The notes: generated from the sequence alone by a model not told the origin. 33,225 nt of DNA from Ohtaekwangia sp. (GCA_021155195.1 JAJNPV010000047.1:1-33225); one strand, 5' to 3'; positions 22,718 to 32,435 are shown, numbered from the stretch's first letter. Program-made: numbers and translations.

Positions 22718-24139
22718 ATGGAAGAAATTAAGAAGTTGACTACCCAGGAAAAAGCACTAAGGATCAATCTCAATAGATCTATTTATGGTTCGTTTGCCGA
22801 GATTGGAGCAGGACAGGAAGTAGCGGCCAATTTTTTTAAAGTGGGTGGAGCGTCCGGTACAATCGCTAAAACCATGTCGGCATACGATATGAAGTTTAGT
22901 GATGCAATTTATGGGGTGTGCGATCGCTATGTGTGTGAAGATCGCCTGATACAAATGCTGGATCACGAGTATTCATTGCTCCCTGAACGGTTGCCCACAC
23001 GCATTAAGGACACTCGTTTTTTCTCGTTTGCCGATACGGTTGAGGTTTTAAATTTTGAACGCACCAATCAAGGGCATGGTTGGATCGGGTTACGATTTCA
23101 ATTAGAACCAGAAGGTCCGTTTAATGACTGTGTAGTGCACGTGAAAATGCATGATAATGATCCGATTCAGCAACAAATTTCATTGGGGATTTTAGGGGTG
23201 AATATGATTTTTGGATGTGTGTTTATGAGCGAACCGGAAGATATCATAAACTCGTTGTTGGATGGATTGACTTCGCGCAGAATGGAGGTGGACATGTTTC
23301 GATTGAGCGGACCAAACTTTGAAAAGGTTGACAACCGTTTGATGGCGTTGAAGCTTGTGAAGAATGGATTGACAAAAGCCGCCATGTTTGGACCGGATGG
23401 AACAGTGATGCAACCCTCCGAAGCTTTGTATAAAAAAAATGTACTTGTACTTCGTGGTCGGTTTAGGCCGGTTACACATGTAAATGTAGATATGCTGCTT
23501 GCCTCGCGCAGGCATTTCAAGCGAGAACCCGATGTTGATAAATCGCGCATGGTGGTGCTAACAGAGCTTACACTTAATGACCTAAGTTCGGATGGGCAAA
23601 TCGATGAAAAGGATTTTTTGTACCGCGCTGAAATCATCTGCTCATTAGGTCAAACAGTCTTGATCTCAAATTACTTTGAATACTATCGGTTGGTGGATTA
23701 TCTATCGAGGATTACAAAGGGTAAAAAAATCGGATTGGTGCTTGGTATTTATGCCCTTCAAAAAGTATTTGAAGAAAAAACGTATGAGAAAATACGGGGT
23801 GGAATTTTAGAAAGTTTCGCATCGCTGTTCGGTACGAATGTGAAACTTTACATTTATCCTTCCCTTCGTTATGGAACAAAAGAATTGTTTACGTTAACAG
23901 ATTTCGAAAAAGATTTGCCCGATAATTTGCAGCCCTTGTTCCGCTACCTGATTGCAAATAATAAGTTAGAGGATATTCGCAATGCCAATACAAACAACCT
24001 GCATATTATTTCCGACAATGTGTTGGCAATGATTCGAAAAGGAGAAGAGGGTTGGGAGAAATATGTACCTTCAAAGGTAGCTGAAGCGATTAAAGAGAAT
24101 GGACTATTTGATTATCCAATGACAAAAGTTATCGCTTAG
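22718..24139 (+). CDS. Conserved cytoplasmic protein of unknown function (~470 aa)
   Basis: I do not recognise a biochemically characterised family here, although I believe proteins with the same N-terminus occur in other Bacteroidota and some other bacteria. The 473-residue product has no signal peptide or membrane helix. Near the N-terminus is a Gly-rich stretch, IYGSFAEIGAGQEVAANFFK followed by GGASGTIAKTMSAYD, that looks like a cofactor or phosphate-binding site. Later come GILGVNMIFGCVFM and GKKIGLVLGIYALQKVFEEKTYEKIRGGILESF. The sequence lacks transporter, kinase or TonB-box motifs. It is a single gene with its own upstream region, ending in a hairpin shared with the convergent AGCS gene. 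Confidence is for it being a real gene. Confidence 0.8.
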   Translation: MEEIKKLTTQEKALRINLNRSIYGSFAEIGAGQEVAANFFKVGGASGTIAKTMSAYDMKFSDAIYGVCDRYVCEDRLIQMLDHEYSLLPERLPTRIKDTRFFSFADTVEVLNFERTNQGHGWIGLRFQLEPEGPFNDCVVHVKMHDNDPIQQQISLGILGVNMIFGCVFMSEPEDIINSLLDGLTSRRMEVDMFRLSGPNFEKVDNRLMALKLVKNGLTKAAMFGPDGTVMQPSEALYKKNVLVLRGRFRPVTHVNVDMLLASRRHFKREPDVDKSRMVVLTELTLNDLSSDGQIDEKDFLYRAEIICSLGQTVLISNYFEYYRLVDYLSRITKGKKIGLVLGIYALQKVFEEKTYEKIRGGILESFASLFGTNVKLYIYPSLRYGTKELFTLTDFEKDLPDNLQPLFRYLIANNKLEDIRNANTNNLHIISDNVLAMIRKGEEGWEKYVPSKVAEAIKENGLFDYPMTKVIA

Positions 24140-24147
24140 CACTTCAT

Positions 24148-24177
24148 GCCTTAATTCAAGTTCGCCTTAATTAAGGC
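24148..24177. terminator. Hairpin between convergent genes, possible bidirectional terminator
   Basis: GCCTTAATT (24148-24156) and AATTAAGGC (24169-24177) make a 9-bp stem with a 12-nt loop, between the stop codons of two convergent genes. No strong T-run is present. Confidence 0.4.
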
Positions 24178-25593
24178 CTATAGTTTGCCTTCTTGCTTCA
24201 TCCGTGCAAAGTAAGATCTTGATTCCGCCAACACTTTCGGGGCTAACAAAAAACCAGAGATCATGGTCGGCAACGCCATCAGTGCATAAGCAATGTCGAT
24301 AATGTTCATTACATCTTGCATGGAAAGGATGGCACCAAGTACAATCGTGATCAGGTAGAAGTAATTATAATATGTCCCAGCTTTCACTCCAGCGAGAAAC
24401 GACATGGCTTTGTTTCCATAATAACTGTAAGAAAACAGCGAAGTGATTGCAAAGAAAAATGCGCAGAGCAACAATAAGTATTTGCCTGCACTGCCCAATC
24501 CCATTTCCATTGCAGAGGCAGTTAACGTAGCTCCTTCGGGAGAACAATTATCAATAGTAGTTTCCCAAACTCCGGTAACTAAAATTGTAAGACCTGTAAG
24601 TGTACACACTAATAAAGTGTCAATAGCAGGACTAAGCATGGATACAAGTCCTTCGCGAATCGGTTCGGCACTTTGAGATGCACCTAGTGCCATCGGGGCT
24701 GTGCCAATACCCGCTTCATTTGAGAAGGATGCTCTGCGAACTCCTAATACGATAAGTCCGCCCAATGCACCCCCTAATGCCGGATTGCAATCGAGGTTGT
24801 AATAATTTGCATTGAAGGCTTCTGAAAAAATTAGACCAAAATAATGAGGCACCTGACTGGCGTTCAACAAAAGAATGGTGACTACCAATCCAAAATAAAT
24901 CACAATCATGAGAGGAACCATTTTGCCGGCCCACACACCAATGCGCTGAATACCCCCAATAATTACTACTCCTGAAATAATCATGAGTGTAAAACCAATA
25001 ACAAATTTTAATGTGTTGATCTCAGCACCCAGAATATTGAACGAAGCAGCTTTTAAATCTGGATCAGTAATACTGATTCCTATAATTACTTGAGTAAGTT
25101 GGTTGGCTTGAAAAATGGGTAAGCAACCAATCATAGCGCACAAACAAAAAAGAATTGCCAGGGGTTGCCATTTTTTTCCCAGGGCTTCGCGTATCACATA
25201 CATGGGGCCACCTTGAACGCTGCCTTCAGAATCTTTACCACGAAACATAACTGATAACGTACTGGTAAAATAATTTGTAGACATCCCAACAAAAGCAGTC
25301 ACCCACATCCAAAACAGAGCACCGGGTCCGCCAAGACTAATAGCGGCAGCAACTCCCGCAATATTACCCATACCAACCGTGGAGGCGAGCGCAGTAGATA
25401 ATGCCTGATAGGGAGTTATCTGACCCGGATCATTTGGGTTGTGAAATTTGCCGCGAAGAATGGCAATCGCATGGCCAAAGTGCTTGTAAGGAATAAATCG
25501 TGAATAGAAAAAGAAAAAGACCCCACCAAGGATCAGAAGAAAGAGAACTGGATTCCAAACACCGGTTGCAATTGCATTAACTATTTCGCTCAT
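24178..25593 (-). CDS. Alanine/glycine:cation symporter (AGCS family)
   Basis: This 471-residue membrane protein has about 10-11 helices. AGCS signatures are TALASTVGMGNIAGVAAAISLGGPGALFWMW, then FVGMSTNYFTSTLSVMFRGK and GSVQGGPMYVIREALGKKW, and RASFSNEAGIGTAPMALGAS in the second half. Members take up alanine or glycine with sodium or protons. It is the third of three consecutive minus-strand genes but is separated from the agmatinase-like gene by 171 bp containing an inverted repeat, so it may be transcribed separately. Substrate is inferred from family only. Confidence 0.93.
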   Translation of the reverse strand: MSEIVNAIATGVWNPVLFLLILGGVFFFFYSRFIPYKHFGHAIAILRGKFHNPNDPGQITPYQALSTALASTVGMGNIAGVAAAISLGGPGALFWMWVTAFVGMSTNYFTSTLSVMFRGKDSEGSVQGGPMYVIREALGKKWQPLAILFCLCAMIGCLPIFQANQLTQVIIGISITDPDLKAASFNILGAEINTLKFVIGFTLMIISGVVIIGGIQRIGVWAGKMVPLMIVIYFGLVVTILLLNASQVPHYFGLIFSEAFNANYYNLDCNPALGGALGGLIVLGVRRASFSNEAGIGTAPMALGASQSAEPIREGLVSMLSPAIDTLLVCTLTGLTILVTGVWETTIDNCSPEGATLTASAMEMGLGSAGKYLLLLCAFFFAITSLFSYSYYGNKAMSFLAGVKAGTYYNYFYLITIVLGAILSMQDVMNIIDIAYALMALPTMISGFLLAPKVLAESRSYFARMKQEGKL

Positions 25594-25693
25594 CGAAAAA
25601 TGATTAGGTTTCTTTTTTTTAAGAGGGCTGCATTTGTGGCTAAAGTAGGAAATTAATTCTGATACTGATTGATTCTTTTATGCAAAGGGTTTA

Positions 25694-25760
25694 CAAGCAA
25701 TCTTACCGCAAAGACGTTGAGTTGTAAAGGTTGCTTGATTCTCTTCTTTAATGGTAAGAT
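25694..25760. repeat. Intergenic inverted repeats with two competing stems
   Basis: CAAGCAA (25694-25700) pairs with TTGCTTG (25731-25737), while ATCTTACC (25700-25707) pairs with GGTAAGAT (25753-25760). The two pairings overlap by one base (25700), and the second arm of the first lies inside the loop of the second. This lies just downstream of the agmatinase-like stop, so it could end that transcript or be a small repeat. 'ACCGCAAAGACG' resembles a repeat motif often seen in Bacteroidota intergenic DNA. Confidence 0.4.
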
Positions 25761-25764
25761 CTCT

Positions 25765-26787
25765 TTACGTGTGTGATGCGAGCGTCCATTGGCTGAGTTC
25801 CCACAGCATGCGTGCGCCTACATTTGCATCCCATTCATTGCCTGTTGGAACTACCTCACACAGATCAAATCCAATTATTTTTCTTCCGGACTTAACAAGT
25901 TCATGAATCAAATAAGCAGCTTCTGAAAATTCCAAACCACCCGGAACAGGGGTGCCTGTGTTAGGACAAAGTTTTGGGTCGAGGCCATCAATATCAAAAC
26001 TGATGTAAACCAAGTTTGGTAACTCTTTAATGATTTCAGTACAGATTACTTTCCAGGTTTCACCATTATACAAGCGAGCTTTCAGATTCTGATCATAAAA
26101 TGTTTTCACGCGCCCCATGGACCGGTCAATCACATGAACTTCTTCTTCGCACAAATCGCGAACGCCAACTTGCACCAATCGTGCAACGCCCGGAAGTTTT
26201 AATGCATTATACATAATAGAGCCGTGCGAATACGTGAAGCCTTCATAAGCTTTCCGTAAATCGGCATGCGCATCAATTTGCAAAACACCAAAGCGATCAT
26301 ACTTAGTTGCTAATGACCGAAGCAATCCGAGGGGAGTGCTGTGGTCACCACCCAGCACACCAACAAGTTTACCTTCTTTAAGGTATTGACTGCTTGTATT
26401 TTTTACATAGATGTTTAAGTTTTCGCTGGCTTCATTAATTTTTTTTGTGATTAAACTCCCTGATTCAACAGTTGCACCTTCTTCAAGCGCTTGTATGTGA
26501 CGCTTTGCCAGTTGCCTTAGATTTTTGTTTTCGGTTAACAATTCCTCAGAAACTGGAAGCATAGCAATGGAAGATTGCCATGCATTATTAATTGAGTGAT
26601 GGCGTAAATCAATTTGAGTGGAAGCTTTAAGAATAGAAGGGGGCGCGTTGGCCGTTCCTTCGCGATAGGATACCGTAACCTCCCAGGGAACTGGAATGAT
26701 GACGAGTTGCGCCTCGGATAATTCAACGGGTAATCCAAATAGATTTCCTTTTATTCCTAATCCATTGGGGTCAAAATTTTTAATCAT
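25765..26787 (-). CDS. Agmatinase/arginase family ureohydrolase
   Basis: The 340-residue protein has the binuclear manganese site of the family: GGDHS with His149, IDAHADLR with Asp172, His174 and Asp176, and SFDIDGLDP with Asp265 and Asp267. SHGSIMYNAL (187-196) fits the substrate loop of agmatinase-like members. It would hydrolyse a guanidino compound such as agmatine, or N-formimidoyl glutamate, to urea or formamide. An N-terminal extension of about 25 residues and 'TANAPPSIL' differ from E. coli SpeB, so the substrate stays open. It follows sixA by 23 nt on the same strand, suggesting co-transcription. Confidence 0.85.
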   Translation of the reverse strand: MIKNFDPNGLGIKGNLFGLPVELSEAQLVIIPVPWEVTVSYREGTANAPPSILKASTQIDLRHHSINNAWQSSIAMLPVSEELLTENKNLRQLAKRHIQALEEGATVESGSLITKKINEASENLNIYVKNTSSQYLKEGKLVGVLGGDHSTPLGLLRSLATKYDRFGVLQIDAHADLRKAYEGFTYSHGSIMYNALKLPGVARLVQVGVRDLCEEEVHVIDRSMGRVKTFYDQNLKARLYNGETWKVICTEIIKELPNLVYISFDIDGLDPKLCPNTGTPVPGGLEFSEAAYLIHELVKSGRKIIGFDLCEVVPTGNEWDANVGARMLWELSQWTLASHT

Positions 26788-26810
26788 ATATAGTCAAGTT
26801 GAATTAGGTG

Positions 26811-27311
26811 TCAAGACCACTTGGAGTGGTCAGATACCTGGAATGAACGTGGGGTACCCGAGCTTTCAGTAATCGTAGCCCACGGCATTTCAAAAACAAG
26901 TGCTCGTATTTCTGCCGTATCCATGGCTGTTATCTGCTCCCCACGTGTCAAGTAACTGTAAAGTTCTACAATAGTAGGAAAGTGTCCTACAATCACCACG
27001 TTGCTGACAAACGAATCCAACTCATTGATTAGTTTAAGAATTTCAAATTTACTGCCCGAATAAATAATTTGATTGACCTTAATCGTTGCGGGATTAATCT
27101 CTAATTGTGCAGCAATTTGTACGGCTGTTTCGCGCGCTCGCACGGCAGGGCTTGAGAGGATTATATCAGGCAAAACTCCGTTCGATTTTAAAAATTTTCC
27201 AACACGCTCTGCTTGCTGCACGCCTGCAGGAGTGAGATTGCGTTCCGCATCCGATTGATGAAGCCCGTTTACTGCTTGCGCGTGACGTATTATATAGAGA
27301 ATCCGACTCAT
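26811..27311 (-). CDS. sixA: SixA-like histidine phosphatase
   Basis: This 166-residue enzyme of the histidine phosphatase (phosphoglycerate mutase-like) superfamily carries the N-terminal RHA motif (YIIRHAQAVNG, with His9 as the phospho-acceptor), ILSSPAVRARETA with the second Arg pair, and IVGHFPTI with the second catalytic His. Size and wording fit SixA, which removes phosphate from phosphohistidine proteins; a different small substrate is possible. It is the first of a two-gene set with the agmatinase-like gene. Downstream of its start lies a 140-bp gap before the topA region. Confidence 0.85.
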   Translation of the reverse strand: MSRILYIIRHAQAVNGLHQSDAERNLTPAGVQQAERVGKFLKSNGVLPDIILSSPAVRARETAVQIAAQLEINPATIKVNQIIYSGSKFEILKLINELDSFVSNVVIVGHFPTIVELYSYLTRGEQITAMDTAEIRALVFEMPWATITESSGTPRSFQVSDHSKWS

Positions 27312-27541
27312 TGAAGCTAAAATTGATGCGCGATCAAAATTTATTTTGAATCAATATTATAATAAGAGTAAATACGAACCAATTTTCTTTTAAACCAATG
27401 GTTATCAATACCCTTGCGTCAAATTGAAATTCTGATTTTATCCTGTTAAAGGTGCGCTCAGATCGCGTGTTTCACCTGTTTCAACTTTGTGTTTTTAAAA
27501 ATTTACTGATATTTGAAGCCTTTGAAAGTAAAATTGAGCGC

Positions 27542-30007
27542 ATGTCCAAGAACTTAGTAATTGTTGAGTCACCTGCGAAAGCGAAGACGATAGAAGGCTA
27601 TTTAGGTAAGGATTATAAGGTCTCATCGAGTATGGGTCACATCCGTGATCTTGCAAAAGGCAACGGTGCAATCGACATAGAAAATAACTTTGAACCAACC
27701 TACGAGGTCTCGCCTGATAAGAAGGAAGTAATAAAGAATTTAAAACAGCTAGCGAAGGAGGCCGAAATGGTTTACCTGGCAAGCGATGAGGACCGTGAGG
27801 GAGAAGCCATTTCGTGGCACTTAAAAGAAGTGCTTGACCTCAACGATAAGAACACAAGACGAATTGTTTTTACCGAGATCACCAAAAGTGCAATCTTAAA
27901 TGCAATTCAAAATCCGCGCGGCATTGATATTGATTTGGTGAATGCGCAGCAAGCGCGCAGGTTATTAGATCGGTTAGTAGGATTTGAATTGTCACCCATT
28001 CTTTGGAAAAAAATCAGTACTGGTCTTTCGGCAGGGAGAGTGCAATCTGTTGCTGTGCGATTGGTAGTAGAGCGTGAACGTGAGATTGAAAAGTTTGAAG
28101 CAAAATCATCGTTTAAAGTTTCTGCCATTTTTGATTTAGGAAATGGAAAACAATTAATCGCTGATCTTTCAGAAAAATTTAGTGAAGAAAGTGATGCCTT
28201 AGCTTTTTTAGAATCCTGCAAAGGAGCTAAGTTCTCCATTTCGGATTTGGTAAAAAAGCCAGCGAAGAAATCTCCGGCACCACCGTTTACAACATCTACG
28301 TTGCAGCAAGAGGCGGGTCGTAAATTAAGTTTCTCAGTTTCACAAACCATGATGGTTGCGCAGAAACTGTATGAGGCCGGTAAGATCTCTTATATGCGTA
28401 CCGATTCATTGAATCTTTCAGAAGATGCTGTGAAAGGGGCGGTCAACCAGATTCAATCAGCCTACGGAAAAGAATTTATTCAAACGCGCAAGTTCAAAAC
28501 TAAATCGGCTAGTGCGCAAGAAGCTCACGAAGCCATTCGTCCTACTGATTTTTCGGTTATGAGTCCGGGCATGGATCGCAATGCAGAACGCTTGTATGAC
28601 CTGATCTGGAAACGCGCTATTGCATCACAAATGGCAGATGCAGAATTAGAACGCACAACAGCAACCATCGCTATTTCAACCAACCCAAGAACGATGACTG
28701 CTTCCGGTGAAGTAATCAAGTTTGAAGGATTTTTGAAAGTATATATGGAGTCGAAAGATGATGACGACACCGAGGATGAAGAGAGCGGTAAAGTTCTTCC
28801 ACCACTAAACGTTGGCCAGGTGTTGGATCTGGATCAGCTTTCGGCAACGCAAACATTCTCTCGTCATCCGGCTCGTTACACAGAAGCCAGTCTTGTAAAA
28901 AAGCTGGAAGAGTTGGGTATTGGTCGACCATCAACGTATGCACCCACCATATCCACTGTGCAAAAGCGTGGCTATGTGGTGAAGGAAAGCCGGGAAGGAG
29001 TGGAACGTCATTACAAAATGCATGTACTCAAATCCAATATTATTGAGTCAATTACTAAAACCGAAAATACGGGCGCGGAAAACAACAAACTATTTCCAAC
29101 CAACACGGCTATGATCGTGAATGATTTTCTGGTGGAGCACTTTTCAGACATCACTAACTATTCATTCACAGCCGAAATAGAAAAAGAGTTTGATGAGATT
29201 GCCAGTGGTAAGTTGAAGTGGCAAACGATGCTAAGTCAATTTTACAAACCGTTCCATAAAACGGTGGAGAAAACTGAATTGGTGGAACGTTCTTCTGTCG
29301 CCAATAAAAGCAATGAATTGGGAGTTGACCCGAAAACCGGTAAGAACGTATATGTAAAGCTTGGTAAGTTCGGTGCGTATGTTCAGTTGGGTGAAAACCC
29401 GGATGACAATGGTGGTGAGAAACCAAAGTTTGCGCCTCTGCGCGTAGGACAGTTTATTGAAAACATTACGCTGGCCGATGCTCTTGAATTATTAAAGATG
29501 CCGCGCGCCCTGGGCGACTTCGAAGAGAAGCCCGTGGTTGCCAACATCGGTCGCTTTGGCCCGTATGTGTTGCACGACAAAAAATTTATTTCGATCCCCA
29601 AAGGAGAAGATCCCTATACCATTACACCCGAACGGGCTGTTGAATTGATTCATGCCAAACGTGAACTCGATGCCAATCGATTGATCAAAGCCTTTGAAGG
29701 CAATGATGAGATTCAGATATTGAATGGAAGATTCGGTCCTTACATCAAAGCAGGTAAGAAGAATGTAAAAATCCCGAAAGGAAAAGAACCTAAGGAACTT
29801 ACGCTTGAAGAATGTATTACGCTTGCCGCAAACACACCCGAGAAGAAAGGTCGTTGGGGTCGCTTCGGTGGTGCCAAGAAAAAAACAGATGCGGATACAC
29901 CTGAAGTACCCGTGAAGAAGGCAGCAAAGAAAGCCACCAAAAAAGTTGCGGCTAAGAAAAAGGCTGTGAAGAAAGTTGCTGCTAAAAAAGTTAAGAAGGC
30001 TAAGTAA
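27542..30007 (+). CDS. topA: DNA topoisomerase I (type IA)
   Basis: The 821-residue enzyme relaxes negative supercoils. I place the start at ATG 27542 (MSKNLVIVESPAKAKTIEGYLG), the standard N-terminus; the upstream in-frame ATG at 27452 adds 30 atypical residues. The Toprim domain occupies about 1-115 with Glu9 and the DEDREGEA acidic triad. The active Tyr284 is in ISYMRTDSLNL. C-terminal zinc fingers are replaced by three C-terminal repeats (LGKFGAYVQLG, IGRFGPYVLHD, NGRFGPYIKAG, with IPKGEDPYTIT type text). The last 40 residues are Lys/Ala-rich, histone-H1-like (KKAAKKATKKVAAKKKAVKK), presumably binding DNA without specificity. Confidence 0.95.
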   Translation: MSKNLVIVESPAKAKTIEGYLGKDYKVSSSMGHIRDLAKGNGAIDIENNFEPTYEVSPDKKEVIKNLKQLAKEAEMVYLASDEDREGEAISWHLKEVLDLNDKNTRRIVFTEITKSAILNAIQNPRGIDIDLVNAQQARRLLDRLVGFELSPILWKKISTGLSAGRVQSVAVRLVVEREREIEKFEAKSSFKVSAIFDLGNGKQLIADLSEKFSEESDALAFLESCKGAKFSISDLVKKPAKKSPAPPFTTSTLQQEAGRKLSFSVSQTMMVAQKLYEAGKISYMRTDSLNLSEDAVKGAVNQIQSAYGKEFIQTRKFKTKSASAQEAHEAIRPTDFSVMSPGMDRNAERLYDLIWKRAIASQMADAELERTTATIAISTNPRTMTASGEVIKFEGFLKVYMESKDDDDTEDEESGKVLPPLNVGQVLDLDQLSATQTFSRHPARYTEASLVKKLEELGIGRPSTYAPTISTVQKRGYVVKESREGVERHYKMHVLKSNIIESITKTENTGAENNKLFPTNTAMIVNDFLVEHFSDITNYSFTAEIEKEFDEIASGKLKWQTMLSQFYKPFHKTVEKTELVERSSVANKSNELGVDPKTGKNVYVKLGKFGAYVQLGENPDDNGGEKPKFAPLRVGQFIENITLADALELLKMPRALGDFEEKPVVANIGRFGPYVLHDKKFISIPKGEDPYTITPERAVELIHAKRELDANRLIKAFEGNDEIQILNGRFGPYIKAGKKNVKIPKGKEPKELTLEECITLAANTPEKKGRWGRFGGAKKKTDADTPEVPVKKAAKKATKKVAAKKKAVKKVAAKKVKKAK

Positions 30008-30010
30008 GTT

Positions 30011-30081
30011 TTAAACACATAGGAACATAGAAGTAAATCTTCGGTTTGTCTTTGCTACTCTTTATGTGGCTATGTGTTTAA
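30011..30081. terminator. Long hairpin after topA, terminator or repeat
   Basis: TTAAACACATAG (30011-30022) and CTATGTGTTTAA (30070-30081) are perfect 12-bp inverted arms around a 47-nt middle. A T-rich run (TTTATTATT) follows. It begins 3 nt after the topA stop, consistent with termination, but the CACATAG/CTATGTG wording is also that of an intergenic repeat seen in Bacteroidota. Confidence 0.5.
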
Positions 30082-30113
30082 TTTATTATTAGGTAGACCA
30101 CTTTAATCTGCTT

Positions 30114-30273
30114 GTCATTCCGGGCAAGCTTAATAAATCATATTTCACAATCATATTCTCTACTCAATATATTAATTTATTATTGATTCTGGCGCGACCA
30201 GGAATCTCATCGTATTCCAATAAGATATCCCGGGTCAGATAAGTTATAAGATTGAATTGCTCGCCCGAATGAC
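30114..30273. repeat. 160-bp MITE-like inverted-repeat element
   Basis: The ends GTCATTCCGGGCAAGC (30114-30129) and GCTCGCCCGAATGAC (30259-30273) are imperfect terminal inverted repeats (one bulge, one mismatch). The interior carries GGAAT/ATTCC pairs and 'CCCGGG'. The 'GTCATTCC...GAATGAC' ends are typical of small non-autonomous repeats in many bacteria. No transposase is present, and flanking target duplications are not evident. Confidence 0.5.
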
Positions 30274-30324
30274 TGCTTCGATATTAGCTCCTAACTATTT
30301 ATAACTTTTGTTACCTTCGAGATT

Positions 30325-32370
30325 ATGAAAAATCTCATCGCCTCATTACTTCTGTTACTAACAGTAACCGCGTATTCGCAAACGCTCGAGCAATTCATGA
30401 GCCACCCGATTGAATCTAATCTGGCGGTATCACAAGACGGAAAAAATATTGCATGGGTGATTAACGATCACGGCAAACGAAATATTCTGGTAAAAACCGG
30501 AACCGATTTACCCCGGCTTCTTACCGATTATCAATTAGATGATGGTCAGGAAATTTCGCAATTGGTTTTTTCACCCAATGGAACTAAGTTGTTGTATGTG
30601 CGGGGCAATGGCACTAATCGTAACGGACAGCATGCAAACCCGGCAAGTTTAGCCGAAGGAGTTGATCAGGCGATTTATTACAAAGAGATCTCTTCTAAAA
30701 GTCCACCGGCAAAAATTCAAGTGGGCAATAGTCCTGTGTTTTATAAAGATGGATTAAAATTTTTGTTTAGTAGAGGCGGACAGATTTATGAATCTACCAT
30801 GGATATCAACTATACTCCTAAACTTTTATTTAGTGCGCGCGGTGCAAATGTTGACCCTGCATTTTCGCCCGATGGCAATGAAGTACTTTTTACAAGCGAT
30901 CGTGGCGATCATGCTTTTATTGGAATCTATAATCTCATCCGTAAAGAAATTCGTTGGGTTGCACCCGATGTGAGTAACGATGGTTATCCCGTGTGGTCGC
31001 CCGATGGAAAGAGTATTGCTTTTCTTCGGATGGCAGGAACCAAAGTAGGGGAGCTAAGCAACCTTACAGGAGGTCTTAAGTTTTCAATTTGGATAGGAGA
31101 TGCAACAACATTAAAAGCTAAAATGATTTGGAAGTCGCCAGCCGATGATGGTGGCTTTTCGCAATACGCCACTAACAAGGCCTTGAACTGGACTACCAAC
31201 GGACGAATTTTATTTTTCAGCGAACACAGTGGTTGGAACCATTTGTATTCTATGAATGAAAGTGGTGGCGATTTGAAAGACATCACGCCCGGCAACGGAG
31301 AAGTGGAAAGCTATGTGCTTGATCCAACCAGTAAGTTTATCTACTTTGATGGCAACCGCGAAGACATTGATCGCAGGCACATTTGGAAATCGGATATTAC
31401 CGTAGGTACACCTACCGCTGTTACAACCGGTGAAGGAATTGAAATGTACCCTGCTTTTGCGGGAACTATGTTGTATGCCTTTCGATCGACCATCAATACA
31501 TCCAAAATGCTGGTGCGCGTGGATGAAGCGAGTAAACAGACCGTACCGGTTTATGTTCCTAAACTCACTACGTTTTCTACCAAAGACTTTGTGAAACCTG
31601 AACAGGTAATTTTAAAAGCCGCTGACGGAACAACGGTTCATGCGCAACTCTTTATTAATCGTGCAGTAGCTGGCAAGCGCCCGGGTCTAGTATTTATGCA
31701 TGGCGGCCCGATTCGGCAGATGTTACTCGGCTTTCATTACAGCGACTACTATATTAATAGCTATGCGTTCAATCAATACATGGCGAGCCAGGGGTATGCC
31801 GTACTCTCAGTTAATTTTCGTTCGGGCATTGGCTATGGTCGTGATTTTAGAAGGGCAAAAAACCAAGGGCCGCGTGGAGCCAGCGAGTATCAGGATGTGG
31901 TAGCCGCAGCAAAATATTTGCAAGCATTGCCCGAAGTGGATGCTGCTAAAATTGGTTTGTGGGGTGGCTCGTATGGTGGCTACTTAACTGCGATGGGTTT
32001 GGCGCGGAGTCCTGAAATTTTTAAAGTCGGTGTTGATTTACATGGAGTGCATGATTGGGCATTCCGTGCGCGTGAGTTTTCTCCGGGTGGCAGTTGGGGC
32101 ATTACCGATAAAGACATGGACGTGGCGTATAAGAGTTCATCCATTTCAGATTTAAGCAAATGGACAGCACCTGTGTTGTTGGTGCATGGTGATGATGATC
32201 GCAATGTGTTGTTTCAACAAACCACCGACCTTGCCGAAAAACTTCGCGATAAGAACGTGCAGGTTGAAGTTTTAGTGTTACCCGATGAAGTGCATGGCTT
32301 TTTACGTTACGATAGTTGGAAGCGTGTGTTTGAAAGCGCGAAGGACTTCTTTGATAGAACTTTGAAGTAG
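30325..32370 (+). CDS. S9 family serine peptidase (prolyl oligopeptidase type), exported
   Basis: The 681-residue protein has a signal peptide (MKNLIASLLLLLTVTAYSQ), an N-terminal propeller with PD40-like blades (about 30-400: DPAFSPDGNEVLFTSDRGD, DGYPVWSPDGKSIAFLRM), and a C-terminal alpha/beta hydrolase domain (about 430-680). The catalytic triad is Ser549 in LWGGSYGGYL, Asp625 in HGDDDRNV and His657 in LPDEVHGF. An Arg/Gly-rich LVFMHGGPIRQM marks the oxyanion region. It would cleave short peptides in the periplasm (dipeptidyl or acylaminoacyl peptidase type). It is a single gene; the 134-bp gap downstream holds a palindrome and the sirtuin start. Confidence 0.93.
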   Translation: MKNLIASLLLLLTVTAYSQTLEQFMSHPIESNLAVSQDGKNIAWVINDHGKRNILVKTGTDLPRLLTDYQLDDGQEISQLVFSPNGTKLLYVRGNGTNRNGQHANPASLAEGVDQAIYYKEISSKSPPAKIQVGNSPVFYKDGLKFLFSRGGQIYESTMDINYTPKLLFSARGANVDPAFSPDGNEVLFTSDRGDHAFIGIYNLIRKEIRWVAPDVSNDGYPVWSPDGKSIAFLRMAGTKVGELSNLTGGLKFSIWIGDATTLKAKMIWKSPADDGGFSQYATNKALNWTTNGRILFFSEHSGWNHLYSMNESGGDLKDITPGNGEVESYVLDPTSKFIYFDGNREDIDRRHIWKSDITVGTPTAVTTGEGIEMYPAFAGTMLYAFRSTINTSKMLVRVDEASKQTVPVYVPKLTTFSTKDFVKPEQVILKAADGTTVHAQLFINRAVAGKRPGLVFMHGGPIRQMLLGFHYSDYYINSYAFNQYMASQGYAVLSVNFRSGIGYGRDFRRAKNQGPRGASEYQDVVAAAKYLQALPEVDAAKIGLWGGSYGGYLTAMGLARSPEIFKVGVDLHGVHDWAFRAREFSPGGSWGITDKDMDVAYKSSSISDLSKWTAPVLLVHGDDDRNVLFQQTTDLAEKLRDKNVQVEVLVLPDEVHGFLRYDSWKRVFESAKDFFDRTLK

Positions 32371-32435
32371 TTAACATGCCCTCTTATTTAGTGTGCAACA
32401 TTTATTTTTATGATTATTTTAAATAGAGTTTACTC

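Larger units (their letters stand above)
30008..30324. other. Intergenic region rich in palindromic repeats downstream of topA
   Basis: This 317-bp gap has no credible gene. It contains two separate inverted-repeat elements listed below and short AT-rich stretches in between. The last 50 bp before the S9 peptidase ATG are AT-rich and probably hold its promoter, though I do not see a full match. Confidence 0.6.

Noticed and set aside
27452..27541. 30-residue N-terminal extension of topoisomerase I
   Set aside because: The added residues are atypical, and MSKNLVIVESPAKAKT is the normal start of the family.
29740..30018. Minus-strand ORF over the topA tail
   Set aside because: It is the reverse reading of the Lys/Ala-rich repeat of topoisomerase I, giving Phe-rich text without homology.
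30114..30273. Insertion sequence or CRISPR
   Set aside because: No transposase or direct-repeat/spacer pattern; only terminal inverted repeats in a 160-bp element.
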